From contig NC_087078.1 of the NCBI RefSeq assembly GCF_026151205.1, forward strand, positions 6,403,675 to 6,467,674: a stretch of 64,000 nt of DNA, in the 5' to 3' direction. Under the pieces are notes generated by a model, which saw nothing but the letters and a program-made list of their open reading frames with translations, was not told where the DNA came from and did no database searches. Positions 1 through 12,488 of the stretch are shown here, in pieces. The position numbers were made by a program, and so were the translations under genes. The stretch's first letter is position 1. Every line of letters starts with the position of its first letter. Source of the DNA: Bolinopsis microptera. Lineage: Eukaryota > Ctenophora > Tentaculata > Lobata > Bolinopsidae.

Positions 1-118
1 ATCCGTTAATGCAACGATGCGAAGCAAAAATGCTAGTTTGCGCGGCGAAGTCCTCCAAGTTGTAAACTTGCCGCGCAGCGCACGAGTGCTCGGCTGTATC
101 TAATCGTGGCCACGATAT

Positions 119-790
119 TAAGGGTCGTTCACATATTACGTTATCAATATTTTGGCAATTTTTACCCCCCTCCGTAATCAACCGTAATCAAGACCGAACC
201 CCTTCCCCTATATTACTTGATTCACGATGTCAATCCTTCGCAGCTCGGTGAGGCACAGTGCATGGTGCATCTCGCCGATCTACCGGTGGTTGCGAGAAGA
301 ATTATTTGATGCGCGCGCGACCCAGTAGTGCATCGCGCTACAAGTAATCAAGGTTTGACCCCCCCCCCCCGTAATCAAGACCCAACCCCCTCCTATATTA
401 CGTAATCAAGATAAGACACCCCCCATTTTTGAGTTAAATTTTGATGTAAAGATACAAGAAATACACATTATATTATTCATTGCTGTCTGAGACTTGAAAA
501 GAATTTTGATTACATAATTAATTATAACGAAAATTGTCCAATTAGTATTTCGAAAATCGGTAAAAAATTAAAATTTTGATTACGTAATCAACGACCAAAA
601 CCTTACCTGCCACCTTTGGCTATTATGTTCATAAACATATTCAATATTGATATAGAGATTCGGCGGAATGACAGGCTGAGCGCAGCCCAGTAACCAAAAC
701 CCCCCGCAATTTACTGTAAGCATTTGAATCAACCGGGGGTTTTTTGAAAACCCCCCTCGGCTGATTAAGTAATATGTGAACGACCCCTTA
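119..790. mobile_element. Non-autonomous DNA element with GGGTCGTTCACATATTAC TIRs
   Basis: The left end (about 119-140) reads TAAGGGTCGTTCACATATTAC and the right end (about 765-790) is its inverse, GTAATATGTGAACGACCCCTTA. The interior is non-coding and repeats CCC-rich CGTAATCAAGACC-like motifs (about 167-205, 345-415) plus a C-run at 361-374. A 75-bp-type MITE is nested at 603-694. No transposase reading frame is visible. A right-end fragment with the same terminus lies near 41190-41213. The target-site duplication is unclear (TTAA on the left, CTTA on the right), so the superfamily is not assigned. Confidence 0.6.
603..694. repeat. Copy of a TTAC...GTAA palindromic MITE (nested)
   Basis: It matches the family best seen at 11723-11797 and 27317-27391. 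One end is the TTACCTG-type terminus with a GGCTATTATGTTCATAAAC block, the other is GGCGGAATGACAGGCTGAGCG followed by CCCAGTAA. It lies inside the larger element at 119-790, so it inserted later. Confidence 0.65.
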
Positions 791-975
791 GAGTTAGTGG
801 AACGTTGAACGTGGCCACTTAGTAAAACGACAATGGGCCATGGGGGTCACGACGTGATTTTCGCGCGCGGCGCGGCAGAAAATATTATTCTTTTCTGTGA
901 AAAGTGGTATATATACAGCGTGTATCAAGCCTTTTTATGTGTTACCTAGCTTGCTAATCTACTGCTCGCTCCTCT

Positions 976-1214
976 TTACCTGGGGACCCCAGGCTATAAT
1001 GTTCATAAATTACTGGGCCGCGCTCAGCCTGTCATTCCGCCAAATCTTTATTTTATAATGTTTATGAACATAATAGCCTGGGGTCCCCAGGTAAGTTCAT
1101 AAACCGAATAGAGATTCGGCGGAATGACAGGCTGAGCGCCGCCCAGTAAGCTCCTCTAGCCGAATATCTTTTATGTTTTAGTTTATGAACGTTATAGCCT
1201 GGGGTCCCCAGGCG
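976..1214. repeat. Cluster of nested TTAC...GTAA MITE copies
   Basis: One complete copy spans about 1010-1094 (TTACTGGGCCGCGCTCAGCC to CCTGGGGTCCCCAGGTAA). It is flanked by partial copies at 976-1009 and 1098-1214, the last broken by about 30 bp of other sequence. All share the palindromic box CCTGGGGTCCCCAGG and the GGCGGAATGACAGGCTGAGCG block. It has no coding content. Confidence 0.65.
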
Positions 1215-2656
1215 AACCATGCGTTGCATGAGATCAAACATATTATTGCCCATTTCGGAGCTTAAATTGAGTTTATTTGTTATTGCACGCGCGGTCGACA
1301 AATTATATTTAGAGGTTTTGCGGCGCGTTATATAATAAAGGTGACCAATGAAATCACGGCGTTAAAATCACGTGTCAACTCGCTGGCGAGTGAATAAGTA
1401 AAATCTTTCTGTATGTGGTTTGGTTCAGTTAGTTAATTGTTGTTGGTTGTATAGATCACATCAAATTTCGCGCGGTGTTTTTTCTAGTGCAAATAATGCG
1501 TACATCATGTCACGTCATATCATTGTACCGCACACCAACTTTAATAAAGTCTTTTATTTGAATGTCATCCTGTCTCATCTTAGTTATTATTTGTATCTAA
1601 CATGACATTCACTATTATGTATTAATTTTCATAATTTTGATGCTAACTTGACAACAGAGCCCTTTAAGTTCAACCGCATTCTGCTATCTTATTTGCTTCC
1701 TGATCGTATATGCAAAGTACGATCTGTTTTCAATTATGTATTCGTTTTTAACCATTACATTCAGTTCCGAACTAATTAATGATTAGCCACGGTATAAGTT
1801 TATTTGTTATTTGTTTTGACACAGCCGAACTCGAGCACCGGGTATTTCACTTGGAATGTTTCAATAGAATAACACTTACATGGACGATTCCGTTTCGTCA
1901 TATTCCTCAATTAGGGTAAAATTTGACCTATTCGAGACTGGTGAAGTGTATATGGTATATCGGTCGTCAACCACCAGAGACTGGTTGCTGTGAGTGTAAT
2001 TAATTAACACATTTCAAGAAAACTAAAGTGATTTCCGCTGTTCATCGATTCTCTTAAACCCACGCCAATGTGGCTACGAAGATACCAGATTTTAACATTT
2101 AAGTGCCTTTGTGTCTTCAATTCCCACGACTTTGCTAATTATAGACTCATTTTGTTCAAAATATAATGTTGATAAAAGAGGGTTGGTATCGAAATATATT
2201 ACAGCAAATAATAAGTTATTTTAACCCTCAATGAGCAAGCACTCCAAGAAGTTATCCTGACCCTTATGCTGATGGCAAATGCATTAATAAAAGCAATTCT
2301 CCCAACGTTGTCAAAATTTGGAAAACACCTCGGAAACAGTTGAAATGGATAAAAATAGGGGTTTGTAATATTTTCAATGCATAAAACAACGAATAATAAT
2401 GACTGTTTTCGGTCAACTACTGTTGCTATTCGTATAGACAACATGCAGTTATCGGCGGTAAACCATTTAAATTAAAATATTCAATATATCAAATCAACTT
2501 GATCACACTTTAAAGTATTTGGGCTGCAATTTTGGCGTATAATTGGTAAGTCATGATTAAAGTTTTTGATCAAATAAGCTGTGGCGGGAGGATAAGAGCG
2601 GCAGAATCGGTCAAAATAAAGGAAGTATATCTGAGCAGTTGTCTAAGTAAGAGGTT
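1215..2656. other. Intergenic, no gene seen
   Basis: AT-rich sequence with only short open frames that lack family resemblance, codon bias or splice signals. It lies downstream of the SET stop codon on the minus strand, so the SET 3' UTR and polyadenylation site must be in its right part. I could not place them. Confidence 0.5.
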
Positions 2657-5600
2657 TTATTCTTCCTCCTCTCCCTCCCCGGCACCATCATCATCCTCCC
2701 CTTCTACCTCGTCTTCAGCATCTTGGTCTTCATCATCTTCTAATTCTTCATCTTCGTCCAGATCCTAGGTGTTGACGAATATAAGCATTAAAACATAAAA
2801 TCTGTCTTCTCGTGCCATTCGACTAGTTCGACTTATCAAAATAAACCTTATCGGACTTTATTTGAACGAACATTAATTGGACGCTGGAGGCCCTAGCATT
2901 CATTTTAACGTGCGTTCAATTAACGTCCGATAAGGTAGACAGTTAGAGTATCACCGTCAGGAGTGTTCACTTAAATGTTACTTCTAGCGAAAGGGAGCAT
3001 GAAATTAACGGGGACGGAGGTAACACCAGTGGCGTAACGAAGGGCCCCGCTGACCCCGCTCTGCGAAATCGTCGTTTGAATGTGGGAACAATTTAGTAAA
3101 ACTTAACTGAGGTACTAGTAAAACTGCACATTTTTCTCTAGAAAACCATATTAAAGTATATTAAAATGTAGGATTTTTCCCGATTTTGACCCGGGGATAT
3201 ACTTTAATATACTTTAATATGGTTGCCCCCCCCCCCCCCCCCCCCCTTTTTTAGAGATTTTACCGGCGTATCCTCTAAAATCACCTAATTTGTTCAATTT
3301 TAGGGAGGGGCGCCAAAAGGGGAGGGGGCGCCAACAAGGGGGCGCATTTTCGGCGGGGGCGCCAACAGGCAACGTTACGCCACTGGGTAACACCAATACT
3401 AGGGTTGTGGTAAATACTTGAATTTGACGAAAAAATGAAGGTCGAAGAGATGTAGCAAAATTGACTCTAATGCTCAGCATCGCTGAATGATCGAGTGTGG
3501 TAACTGTCAAAAACGCAAATATAGAATTTGAGACTGCCCCATTGTCCCAAGCCCATCAACAATGCTTTCCACATTATTAGAATATTTCATCGAACTACTA
3601 AATTTCTAACGAGTGGCATTCGCGGCCAACTTCGCATCGTGTAGATATACAAGTAACAAAAGGAAGTGTTGACTACTATTGCCAAGCTCTAAACTGTGAT
3701 GTGTACAACTCAAACAGGACAGTTTTGGAGGGAACGCCTCTTCAAGTTAACAGAAGATTTTGCGCGTGGGAAAAGCGCGCGCGATTATGAGTGCTTGTAA
3801 ATGTTAACCAATGTACCCTTTCCACGCAAAAGCCCAGAAATTTCGGGTCAAAATTTACAAAGAAACCAAATTTTACCGCGTGTTCAACAGTTGAACATTA
3901 TTCGTTCAAACCGAAGCCTTAGTTGGAAATCAAGAAAAACACCGGCAATATGCACCAACTTATTCTGCTTATTCAGATGGTACCAAGATCTGGCTTATAA
4001 TCAGTAAACTTCGCCCACAACGGTCATTCAAAGATTTCCCGCCAATTTTGTGTTCTTACCAAATAGTATTGCATCGGGTTTGCCCAAATGTCGTCCTTGA
4101 TCACTTCTCCAACTTCGTCGCCACCCATTGAGTTGTCCTCGAACCAGGAGAAGAAGCTAGGAGGGTCATCACCGGGCTTATCCCTCTTTCCTCCTACCTT
4201 CTCTTTACCCTTATCCCCACTTTTCTCTGTTAATGCCTGGGGGTAGTCTATTTTAGTTATTTTTTACAAATACAATACACTTTTGACTGAAGTAAACTGA
4301 AAACATAACAATGAATCATATTCTTCTCTCATATATTTCAGGGATAATTCCAGCAGGCACGGGTTGAACACGTAGTGACTCATCACTCATCGATTAATGA
4401 GTCGAGGTAACGCTAAATTTCATGACAACGGTAACTTTTGAGGGATAAAAGATATAAGTTGTGTCTTAGAAGATATGTTTAAAAGAGTCCAAGAGTTACA
4501 GTCATTTAGGTTTTAGTTCATGGCATTATACTGAAACTAAATGATTTAATAGGAAATCATTCATAATTACGTTCTTTGTGTACATGCATGGATGCTGTTG
4601 CTTTGAACAAAATATCTATTGTCGAACCAAAATTAACTGGGTTGCTTTTTTTAGAATGTTTGCATAGTTTCAGAATTGTAACTTGTAGTCTTACTCTTTT
4701 AGAAGAGCAACTATACATTTGAAAGGTGCAAGTGTCGTCTCAGACAAAAACTGCAAAATTTAAACATTCCTTAGTCTATGTTATCTTTGAAAAGGAGAAT
4801 TGAAGAATTCATGTTTTATCACCAGCGAAACACCAAACTCTAAACATTATTATTTCGGAGTTAAAGAAGCACGATGTAATTTTCTATCTCAGTATGCTTA
4901 AATCCAGGGATAAAAGTTTCAACTGCACTTCAGAATCATTTAAAACGTGAGCATCTACCGCACAAATATCCTGGCTAATTTAGGGTCACGCGATTTGACA
5001 ACATATTATCAACAAAAATAATCTACCATCGTCTCATGGCGCAAATTTAACTCAAAATTCTGTAGCAGGGCTTCAAAAATCTAGAGATAGGATCTATATC
5101 TAGTATAATACGTTAGTGGTTAGCAAATGGAGATGGGGTATTGCGAAGTGTGGTTCACATTCTTCTGATATGTGATAAGATCAAATACCAATCAGCTACT
5201 AGCAATTACCGATAAAATTCGACAGAATCCAGCTAGCTAACCAGTACCATAGGGGGGGGGGGGCAACCCCATTGATGCCCATTTCGCAGGGTTGTGATTT
5301 AAGGTTCTCTCTTTTTTTAAAGGTTTTAAGGTTTTATTTCGGTGTTTTTTAAGGTTTTTTCAGTGTTTCCTGCGGTTTTTATGGTTGTTTTTTCAAGTTT
5401 TCTTTCCGTATCGCAAAAAAAGAAAGAAAAAAAAGTCAGTTATTTTTTCCAATCCGAGGTACACCTAACTAGGTATAATTTGAGCAAATGCCAATCCGAG
5501 ATACACATTGCTAGGTATAATTTGAGAAGATGCCAATTCCGGCTTTTTGAACGCTTTTTTAAGGTTCTCAAAAACTTTTTAAGGTTTTGTAATTTGTTCT

Positions 5601-8504
5601 CCTTTTTTAAGGTTTTTTTTTTGGCAATTTCACGATTTTTAAGGTTTTTTAAAGGTTTTAAGGTCTGCTCCCAACCCTTCCATTTCGCCAAAAGTTGGGG
5701 GGAATAAATGGGCAAAATGGGAATCGTTTTCATAACTTTTCGGTCGAAACCTAAAATAAATATTTCTAACACCATACTCTTAATATTGAGTTGAAATACA
5801 GCTGTTCTTACTAATCAGAGGATGGCGGACACGATGGTGGTGTTTATTTTCATCATAACTCAAGTTTTAAGCCCATGCCCATTTGACCAAAAGTTGAGGT
5901 ATAATGGGCATTGGGTTTAAGTACCGTCCCCCCCCCCCCCCCCCCTTCCAGGATGATTAAATATGGCGAATGACTGAGAGATATAGGAGTTAAAGGGTGA
6001 AAATCAGGGGGTTTACAGTAGAAATGTTTAATTTATCAGTGACCGTCTGAGATAACTTACCATGCCTTGCTTCCAGTTGATTTTAGTTTCTGAAGTTCCC
6101 ATCTCGCCGGATTCCGACATCGTGAATTCTTTAACCAACTGAAACGTTTAAATTGAATTTAGTATAATCAAGGTTAAGAACATTTTGACCTGAAAGCGGA
6201 TTATAGAAATGTGGTCAGTTTAGTAATAGCGATTGCTGTATGAGTATCGAGTAGAGTAGCATGCACATTGGTAATATGGTTAATTGTCACAATTGATGAG
6301 GAATAAGTGTTTAAGTTATAACCCAAACCAGAAACAAACAAACAAAAAAGGAATATCCGTGTTCAGTAACCAGATATAAAAATAAGGTAACTACTTAAAT
6401 TCATTCTTCATTTCAAGACTACAGAAAGAAAAACTACAGCGGACATGTAAATAATCAGTAAATTCCTAAAAACCTTTTACCTGACTGTTCTCGAAGAAGG
6501 GATTAGTTTTGAACTCGAATATTATCTTGTAGCCAGACCTAATATCCTCTGTTTCCTCGACCGAGAGCTGGGTCATGTACCTCAACACCTAAACAAGCAA
6601 GACACTGTTAACAAAACATGTGCAATGTTTATGTTGTGAAGGATAAGAAATATTGACGTAATGTTGATCGTTTTCAGGGGATCGTGGTATGAAGAACAGC
6701 TGTTCTTATAATTTAAGAATTGTGTGTTTAAAACTAAGAGTTAAAAGAGTTATGCTGAAAATCAAAAGAACAATAAGAAATAACGGGGGGGATGCAACGT
6801 CAAATAATGTCAATTAATGTCAATTAATGTCAATTAATGTCAATTAATGTCAATTAATGTCAATGTCAGTTTTGCAAAATTTTGGAATACTGACATTAAT
6901 TGACACGATATTTTTCGACCAGAGATTATGTAGTTCTACCATATTTTTAGCACTTTGGAACGTTTATATCATCAATTTATTCACTACTATCACATATGGA
7001 AATGTGAAATGTGAAAAAATTCAGATCATTAAACAATAAAACTAAAATAATACGGTTTTCCGAAATTTAATTTTCTTAAATGGGCGTGGCCATCCAAGGG
7101 CGTGGTTCTCAACATCATCAGAACTTAAAACCCACATTAAACGAAATGCCTTCATGACATTTATATTTGAATAACGAATCTTAAACAGAGCTGTTTAAGA
7201 TTCGTTATTCAAATATAAATGTCATGAAGGCATTTTGAATAATTATGAGTATGTTCTTATCTGTTGATCCTTAGGTTCAAAGACCACCAAAAAAAATTTC
7301 AGCTTCCAGCTCTTCCATCTTCGGTCCCCACCGGCCACGCCCATATTTTATTAGTTTCTTATACAGGTAAAATATCTAGAATCGGCTTTTTTAGTATGAA
7401 GGAGTAATGTTAGCTCTAACATTACTCCTTCATACTAAAAAAGCCGATTCTAGATATTTTACCTGTATAAGAAACTAATAAAATATGGGCGTGGCCGGTG
7501 GGGACCGAAGATGGAAGAGCTGGAAGCTGAAATTTTTTTTGGTGGTCTTTGAACCTAAGGATCAACAGATAAGAACATACTCATAATTATTCAAAATGCC
7601 TTCATGACATTTATATTTGAATAACGAATCTTAAACAGCTCTGTTTAAGATTAAACTCATTTATTTAATACTCATAATTATTCAAGGACATTTTGTTTTT
7701 TTGAACCGGTCTAACTTCAAAGACGTGAATATCTTGAATATTTATCGAATAATGATAATCTCAAATTTCAAGACAAATTAATGTCAATTAATGTCAATTA
7801 ATGTCAATTAATGTCAATTAATGTCAATGTCAGTTTGGGGTTTTTATGGAATACTGACATTAATTGACGTTGCATCCCCCCCGAAATAACATACCTCCTC
7901 ATCAGTTTCGTCTAACAAAGCAGCTATTTGCGGGTGATTCATAAAAGTATTTAACCAAAAATCGGGGATTTTTGCTATCAAGTCACTCCTCTTCTTATAA
8001 TGGGGCTTCCTCAGCATGTTGTATTTCTGTTCTACCTGGAAGTGTACATAAAACTAGGTTAATTCCTTTGGTAAATGTTGGTAATGAAGGGTAGATTTAA
8101 AAATTAAATATATATTCTTAACTTGTTTTAATAAGATGCTTTAAAGCGTGCGTTCGATTAAAAAGCGAACAAGCGACTTCATGTTACAGTTTTAAACTAC
8201 TTAACTTCAGATGACTTATGTATCATATTCATTATGTCATGCTTAAGACTAATTAAAGTAATTAAAACAAAAACAATTAGATCGCTGTTCATTAGTTGAG
8301 AGTCTAAAGTTAATGATGTAAATTACAAAATATACTTACTTTGAGAATTTCATCGCTGGCTTGATCGTTTAAACAATCTAATGAGGTCTGAATTGAATCG
8401 ATTTCTTCTAAAATGTCTTGAGAATCACCATTCGTGTCTGCCTTCACGTCTGCAGCTGGGTCTAACTTAGGCATTTTTCTGGGGCTGGCTTGAGCATTTG
8501 CCAT
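2657..8504 (-). CDS. SET: SET / TAF-I / I2PP2A-like NAP-family histone chaperone (six exons)
   Basis: Exons on the minus strand: 8340-8504, 7895-8035, 6481-6588, 6061-6138, 4060-4236, 2657-2764. All junctions are GT-AG and phase 0, giving 258 aa. In order I read: a variable N-terminus; the dimerisation helix ([15 protein letters not shown] then [13 protein letters not shown]); the NAP core with [20 protein letters not shown], an [21 protein letters not shown] strand pair and the [10 protein letters not shown] / [16 protein letters not shown] segment; then an Asp/Glu-only tail in the last exon. This matches animal SET/TAF-Ibeta (about 277-290 aa) nearly end to end. SET binds core histones, blocks histone acetylation and inhibits PP2A in the nucleus. 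The start is the ATG at 8504. Introns 2, 4 and 5 carry mobile elements; the acidic exon is about 1.3 kb from its neighbour. Confidence 0.95.
3027..3385. mobile_element. hAT-type MITE in SET intron 5
   Basis: The termini are perfect 12-bp inverted repeats, CAGTGGCGTAAC at 3027-3038 and GTTACGCCACTG at 3374-3385. They are flanked by a perfect 8-bp duplication, GGTAACAC (3019-3026 and 3386-3393). The CAGTGGCG terminus with an 8-bp duplication is typical of hAT elements. No transposase is encoded. The interior holds a smaller hairpin with a C-run (3145-3246). Confidence 0.85.
3145..3246. repeat. Short hairpin ending in GGTTGC plus C-run
   Basis: The segment begins ACCATATTAAAGTATATTAAA, ends with its inverse TTTAATATACTTTAATATGGT, and is followed by GC and a 21-base C-run (3226-3246). 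A diverged second copy of its right half, including the GACCC(C/T)GGGATATACTTTAA motif and ATGGTTGC plus C-run, is at about 9838-9932. Confidence 0.6.
5252..5945. mobile_element. G-run/C-run-capped repeat in SET intron 4
   Basis: It starts with a 12-base G-run followed by CAACCCC (5252-5270) and ends in a C-run (5938-5945 after CCGTCC). The two ends share loosely inverted CCCATTGATGCCCATTT / AATGGGCATTGGG blocks. The interior is dominated by TTTTAAGGTTTTT-like low-complexity repeats. Open frames at 5342-5775 on both strands are by-products of this low complexity. No clear target-site duplication is seen, so the element borders are tentative. Confidence 0.4.
6785..7882. mobile_element. Large fold-back element with G-run termini in SET intron 2
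   Basis: The ends are inverted: GGGGGGGATGCAACGTCAA at 6785 and TTGACGTTGCATCCCCCCC at 7864-7882. They are flanked by a perfect 8-bp duplication GAAATAAC (6777-6784, 7883-7890). Subterminal 10-bp TAATGTCAAT repeats occur on both sides (about 6805-6865 and 7780-7830). The core is a near-perfect inverted repeat with arms of about 237 bp (7177-7413 and 7416-7652) around a 2-base centre. No transposase is present. The 8-bp duplication suggests a hAT-like mobiliser, but the G-run terminus is not the usual hAT end. Confidence 0.8.
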
Positions 8505-11500
8505 CTTGCTAAAACAAATTATAATGATTAACAATCATTTATTAACATGGAATCGAGTACAATTGCAATGTTGTAATGTAATATTTCATAGACGTGAACA
8601 GAAGACTGTGTTTGGAAATAATGGAAAACCTGTGCCAGATGTAGTGAGCGGAAATTGAGAGTTATGATCAGACCCTCTGGCAGTGATATAAAGCAATGTT
8701 CAACGTAAACAGGCCCAATGTGAGCCAATATTACTGATAAAGCATTTTTTGCAAACAATTAAAACTTATAGAAATTGGTCAGTGGACTATCTTTTGTTAA
8801 ATCTCTTGAAGAACGTTCTAGAACGGATGCTGAGCTGGGTGCACCTGCTGGTAGGAACTAGTGGGTCTGATCTTAAAGCACAACGTGTCTAAGCTACATA
8901 ACAGGAGTCACATAACCAATTAGTGGTCCGTTTGTGCGAATAAATATTAAATATCTCCTATGAACGTATGTTGTCACTTGTCAGGGACCAACATAAACAT
9001 AATAATTCTTATGGAACTTTCTATCACAGAACCATACATCTCTCGAATCTCTTCGGAACAGGCCACACTTACCCTAAATACTGCAAGACCCCTCAGCATT
9101 AATCACAGTCAGGTGGTCTTTGAGGATAACTGCACTGTTTGAGATGACCCTGGTGCTTTAAGGAAAACAAAATAATTGAATATTCATTCGCATTGCAAAA
9201 TTCTATTCATCATGGTTAACCTAAAGAACATGGCTGTGCAATGGTGATGACCGATGGTCGTCCACGTGATGTCAGGTGTGTAGATACCAAATTTGCATAC
9301 CTTACTCGGGAATATTATAGCGGGTTAATTTATGACTGGGAAAATTAATGACCGGGAAAAATATGGCAGAATTTTCCAAAACCCACCAAGCATCAAAATG
9401 TATTACTATTAGTTTACCTTACTCGGGAACATTATAGCAGGTTAATTTATGACTGGGATAATTAATGACCGGGGAAAATATGGCGGAATTTTCCAAAACC
9501 CACCACTTTATCCCAGTCATAATATTCCCGAGTGCTAGCTTAGCAGGATCAGGGGTCAGAAATCAAAGGATGTCACTTGCTGCAGAGACAAAGGAGGACT
9601 AGGTGATGTGTAACATCAGGACATGCCTGATCTGATCGGAGCATGGAAATAATGAGTGTGCTAGTAGCAGTACGAGGTACGGTGTGCGTGGAAAGGCAAA
9701 GAAGGCATGAACCGCCCCTATATATCTAGTGTCTCCTTCAACCTGATTCCTGACTGACAACTGGCTTATCTTGTAAATCTTAACGAAGAATATAAATCTA
9801 CTAATTGTAGGTGTACATATTAATGTATATATATATTTAATATATTAATGTATATTAAAATGTAGATTTTTTTCTCCGATTTTGACCCTGGGATATACTT
9901 TAACATGGTTGCCCCCCCCCCCCCCCCCCCCCTTTACTGCTCATGATTTATGATTGGGCTCTGCCAATTGCGTCACTTGATTTGATTGAATGTATACATT
10001 GTTTGAATGACCTTTTCCAGTTCTAACTATAAATTTACTTAATTTATCATATTTTTAAGGTGGACATTGACCATTGCATCACTTGATTTGACTATCATGT
10101 TCTTTTTAATTTTAATCATTGAATCAGTATTTTTATCTGTGCTCTGCGTAATGCATCACATGAATCAGTTTTTAATCTATTAACTTATTACACATTTGTG
10201 CTCTGCTTTAGCATCACTTGACTATTTGAAAAATTGTTTGTTCAGGCCATGACCTTATAGTCAGCCAATTGACCATTGCTGAAATTGAATGTAATTTATT
10301 CAATTTACTTATTGTTTCTTAGTGTACATGCAATACTCGTACACTATCATGTTCTAACGAGGTTTAAAATTGATTCTAAACCTGCTGAGCGTTTGTGGGA
10401 TCAAGTTCCCATTTAAAATGATTAGTACCAGTTTAGGCAGCTTCTTTCAAGAGATCTTCGTGGATAGGGACAGTGCAAAGTATCTCGTCAGCTAATCTGC
10501 TGTCACATTTCTTATCAACCACTCACTGTTAATTTCAACAAATTTTTCAACAACAGATCATGGACATTTTGGAGGCATCCATGAGTAAAATTCATAAGGA
10601 ACATGAGTCAAAAGCATGTTTATTTCAACCTACATTGAAGTGTACCTAACAACCTATTGGATTCTGAATTACGTACATGCTACTTTATCGGACAGGGATG
10701 TAGAGCAGCATCAGTCCTCCGCCCCATGTCCAAGAACTTCATTAATTAATCGTTCTTCTCATGCTGGAGCAGGTTGGACAAGTGTGTTGACCATTTGGCG
10801 AATCTTTCCCTGTCGATGTGGGAATCCGACAGTTTCCAACTTTCATGAGTTTCGAAAAATGTACACTTGGGCACTGTCCCATTACTTGACTCATGAAGAT
10901 ATCGACACTCAGAGACGTGTCAGACGGTTCATTAGACCATTAAAATGTAGATGAGAGGGTGTGAATAGTAACGTGTCACGTGTCTTTTAAATATCCAAAC
11001 TTAACTTAATTAGTTTAACCATTAACTAAGTGATGGTTTAACTAACTTAATTTAGCTGTGATTCACGGAGCATGCTTGACTGTAACTTAGTAGCACACAG
11101 ATCATCGGATCATATCGGGAATAAGATAGAAAGCAAGGCATCAAGAGAGATTTTAACAGTTAACACTTTGACCTAAAAATGTTGCAAACCTTGTGATCAT
11201 ACATACCCGTGCAGATGCTGTAATAAAGATTTAACTTCGGAATTAAGAGTCCTCCATAGCCATTGCGACTTTGCCATGTGATTAAGTGGTAAGACTCGCA
11301 CGACATCGCACGACTCAGCCGAGTATTTAACAAATGGGATGGGTTTAGTGAAGAGAGAACATTGTACCGGTCACATCCAGTGAAACCTGAGATAAATATC
11401 AATGGAAGGTAAGGTTCCCGAAGGAGCAACAGTAAGAAAGTACAATTTCACTGATAACTAGATATTAGGATGAAATTGTGAAATGTTTTATAATAGCGCT

Positions 11501-11535
11501 CGATTTTCTTAATATAAACAAAATATGCGCGGCGC
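8505..11535. other. Upstream of SET: promoter region and non-coding repeats
   Basis: The SET promoter must lie just above 8504; I see no distinctive element. A tandem duplication of about 117 bp (CTTACTCGGGAA...AAAACCCACCA) spans 9300-9513 and is followed by an inverted TTTATCCCAGTCATAATATTCCCGAG. A C-run repeat copy is at 9838-9932. Diverged repeats of a GCTCTGC...GCATCACTTGA motif run through 9955-10230. No credible gene was found. Confidence 0.5.
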
Positions 11536-11537
11536 AT

Positions 11538-11616
11538 GATTGACAAATTTATGTTTAATCCTGTTTAATCCTGTTTAAACAGGATTAAACAGTATTAAAC
11601 ATAAATTTGTCAATCA
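11538..11616. repeat. Perfect-type hairpin (about 79 bp)
   Basis: GATTGACAAATTTATGTTTAAT is followed by its inverse after a short TCCTGTTTAAACAGGA centre. It is a self-complementary, non-coding hairpin with one repeated unit in the left arm (TTTAATCCTG twice). Probably a tiny MITE. Confidence 0.6.
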
Positions 11617-11722
11617 GAGCCTTAACACTTATGTCTTGACTATACATCAATAAAGAAATGTATAAATAAATAATGGGCAAGTGTGTTCTTAAAATAAAAA
11701 TTTTTAAAAATTATTAAAATTT

Positions 11723-11797
11723 TTACTGGGCCGCGCTCAGCCTGTTATTCCGCCTAATCTCTATTTATAAACATGATAGCCTGAGGTCCCCAGGTAA
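11723..11797. mobile_element. Complete 75-bp TTAC...GTAA MITE (reference copy)
   Basis: The copy runs from TTACTGGGCCGCGCTCAGCC through TGTTATTCCGCCTAATCTC to GCCTGAGGTCCCCAGGTAA. The termini are imperfect inverted repeats (TTAC-TGGG against CCCCAGGTAA). At least six related copies or halves are scattered through the window. It is too short to encode protein. Confidence 0.7.
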
Positions 11798-11912
11798 TAA
11801 AATTTAACTTCGTCACATCTTTGTCGAAAAAAAGAAACAAGTGCGAATATACGAATTTAATTCCCAATCTTCCAAATTCCCATGCCATGAATGTTTTGCA
11901 TAATTGTATAAT

Positions 11913-11956
11913 ATGAAATGAAATGAAATGAAATGAAATGAAATGAAATGAAATGA
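11913..11956. repeat. (GAAAT)n microsatellite
   Basis: Eight or more tandem copies of the pentamer are followed by GAGGTATTTATATCCCGCTC. Read on the minus strand, this is a unique sequence ending in (CATTT)n, the form of many SINE or LINE 3' tails, so the adjoining 11957-12060 may be a SINE-like end. Confidence 0.75.
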
Positions 11957-12192
11957 GGTATTTATATCCCGCTCATATGATTAACCAACAACACAAGGAA
12001 GAGGTTAACCATGTCAGAGCGGCTGACTGTGAGTAATGTGAGCAAATGTGTAAAATGAACAAAAGTATAACTCAAAAAGGCTTAAGACAAAATTAAAACA
12101 TCTTTTATTTTACCTGAGGACCCCAGGCTATTATGTTCATTAACATAGCCTGGTGAGACTGAACCCTCTAATACGCGCAAGTCTCTCTAAAC

Positions 12193-12488
12193 GGGCGCGT
12201 TTTTGCGCGTGGAATGCTGAGCGCGCAAAATATATGTTTTGTAATGTAATAATCTCATATCTGAAGACCGTTCATACGTTTTTGAAGAAGTACGTGACAG
12301 TGGCAACAAGAGAAATGTAAGTTCTAGGTGCAGTAGCGTGATACTTCATGAAGTTTCTCCTCATGTCCTTTGGTCAATTGCAATTCCGAACTTTGACGGA
12401 TCAAAGGTTTCATGATTATATAACTATTATTAATTAATGAATATGATCACATAACAACTCGCCTAGCATTCCACACAAAAACGCGACC
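12193..12488. mobile_element. MITE with GCGCGTTTTTGCG-type TIRs
   Basis: GGGCGCGTTTTTGCGCGTGG AATGCT at 12193-12218 is inverted as AGCATTCCACACAAAAACGC GACC at 12465-12488. The interior (about 250 bp) is non-coding. The target duplication could not be resolved. Confidence 0.55.

Noticed and set aside
5342-5775. Open frames of 111-121 codons on both strands
   Set aside because: They come from TTTTAAGG-type low-complexity repeats within a SET intron; the peptides are Phe/Lys-rich with no domain.
10616-10954. 112-codon plus-strand frame
   Set aside because: No recognisable motif, no codon bias or splice context, in a repeat-rich region. Not called.
11160-11429. 89-codon minus-strand frame
   Set aside because: No family resemblance; the composition looks random. 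It begins FISGFTGCDRYN, which could be a fragment of a transposon protein, but this is too weak to call.
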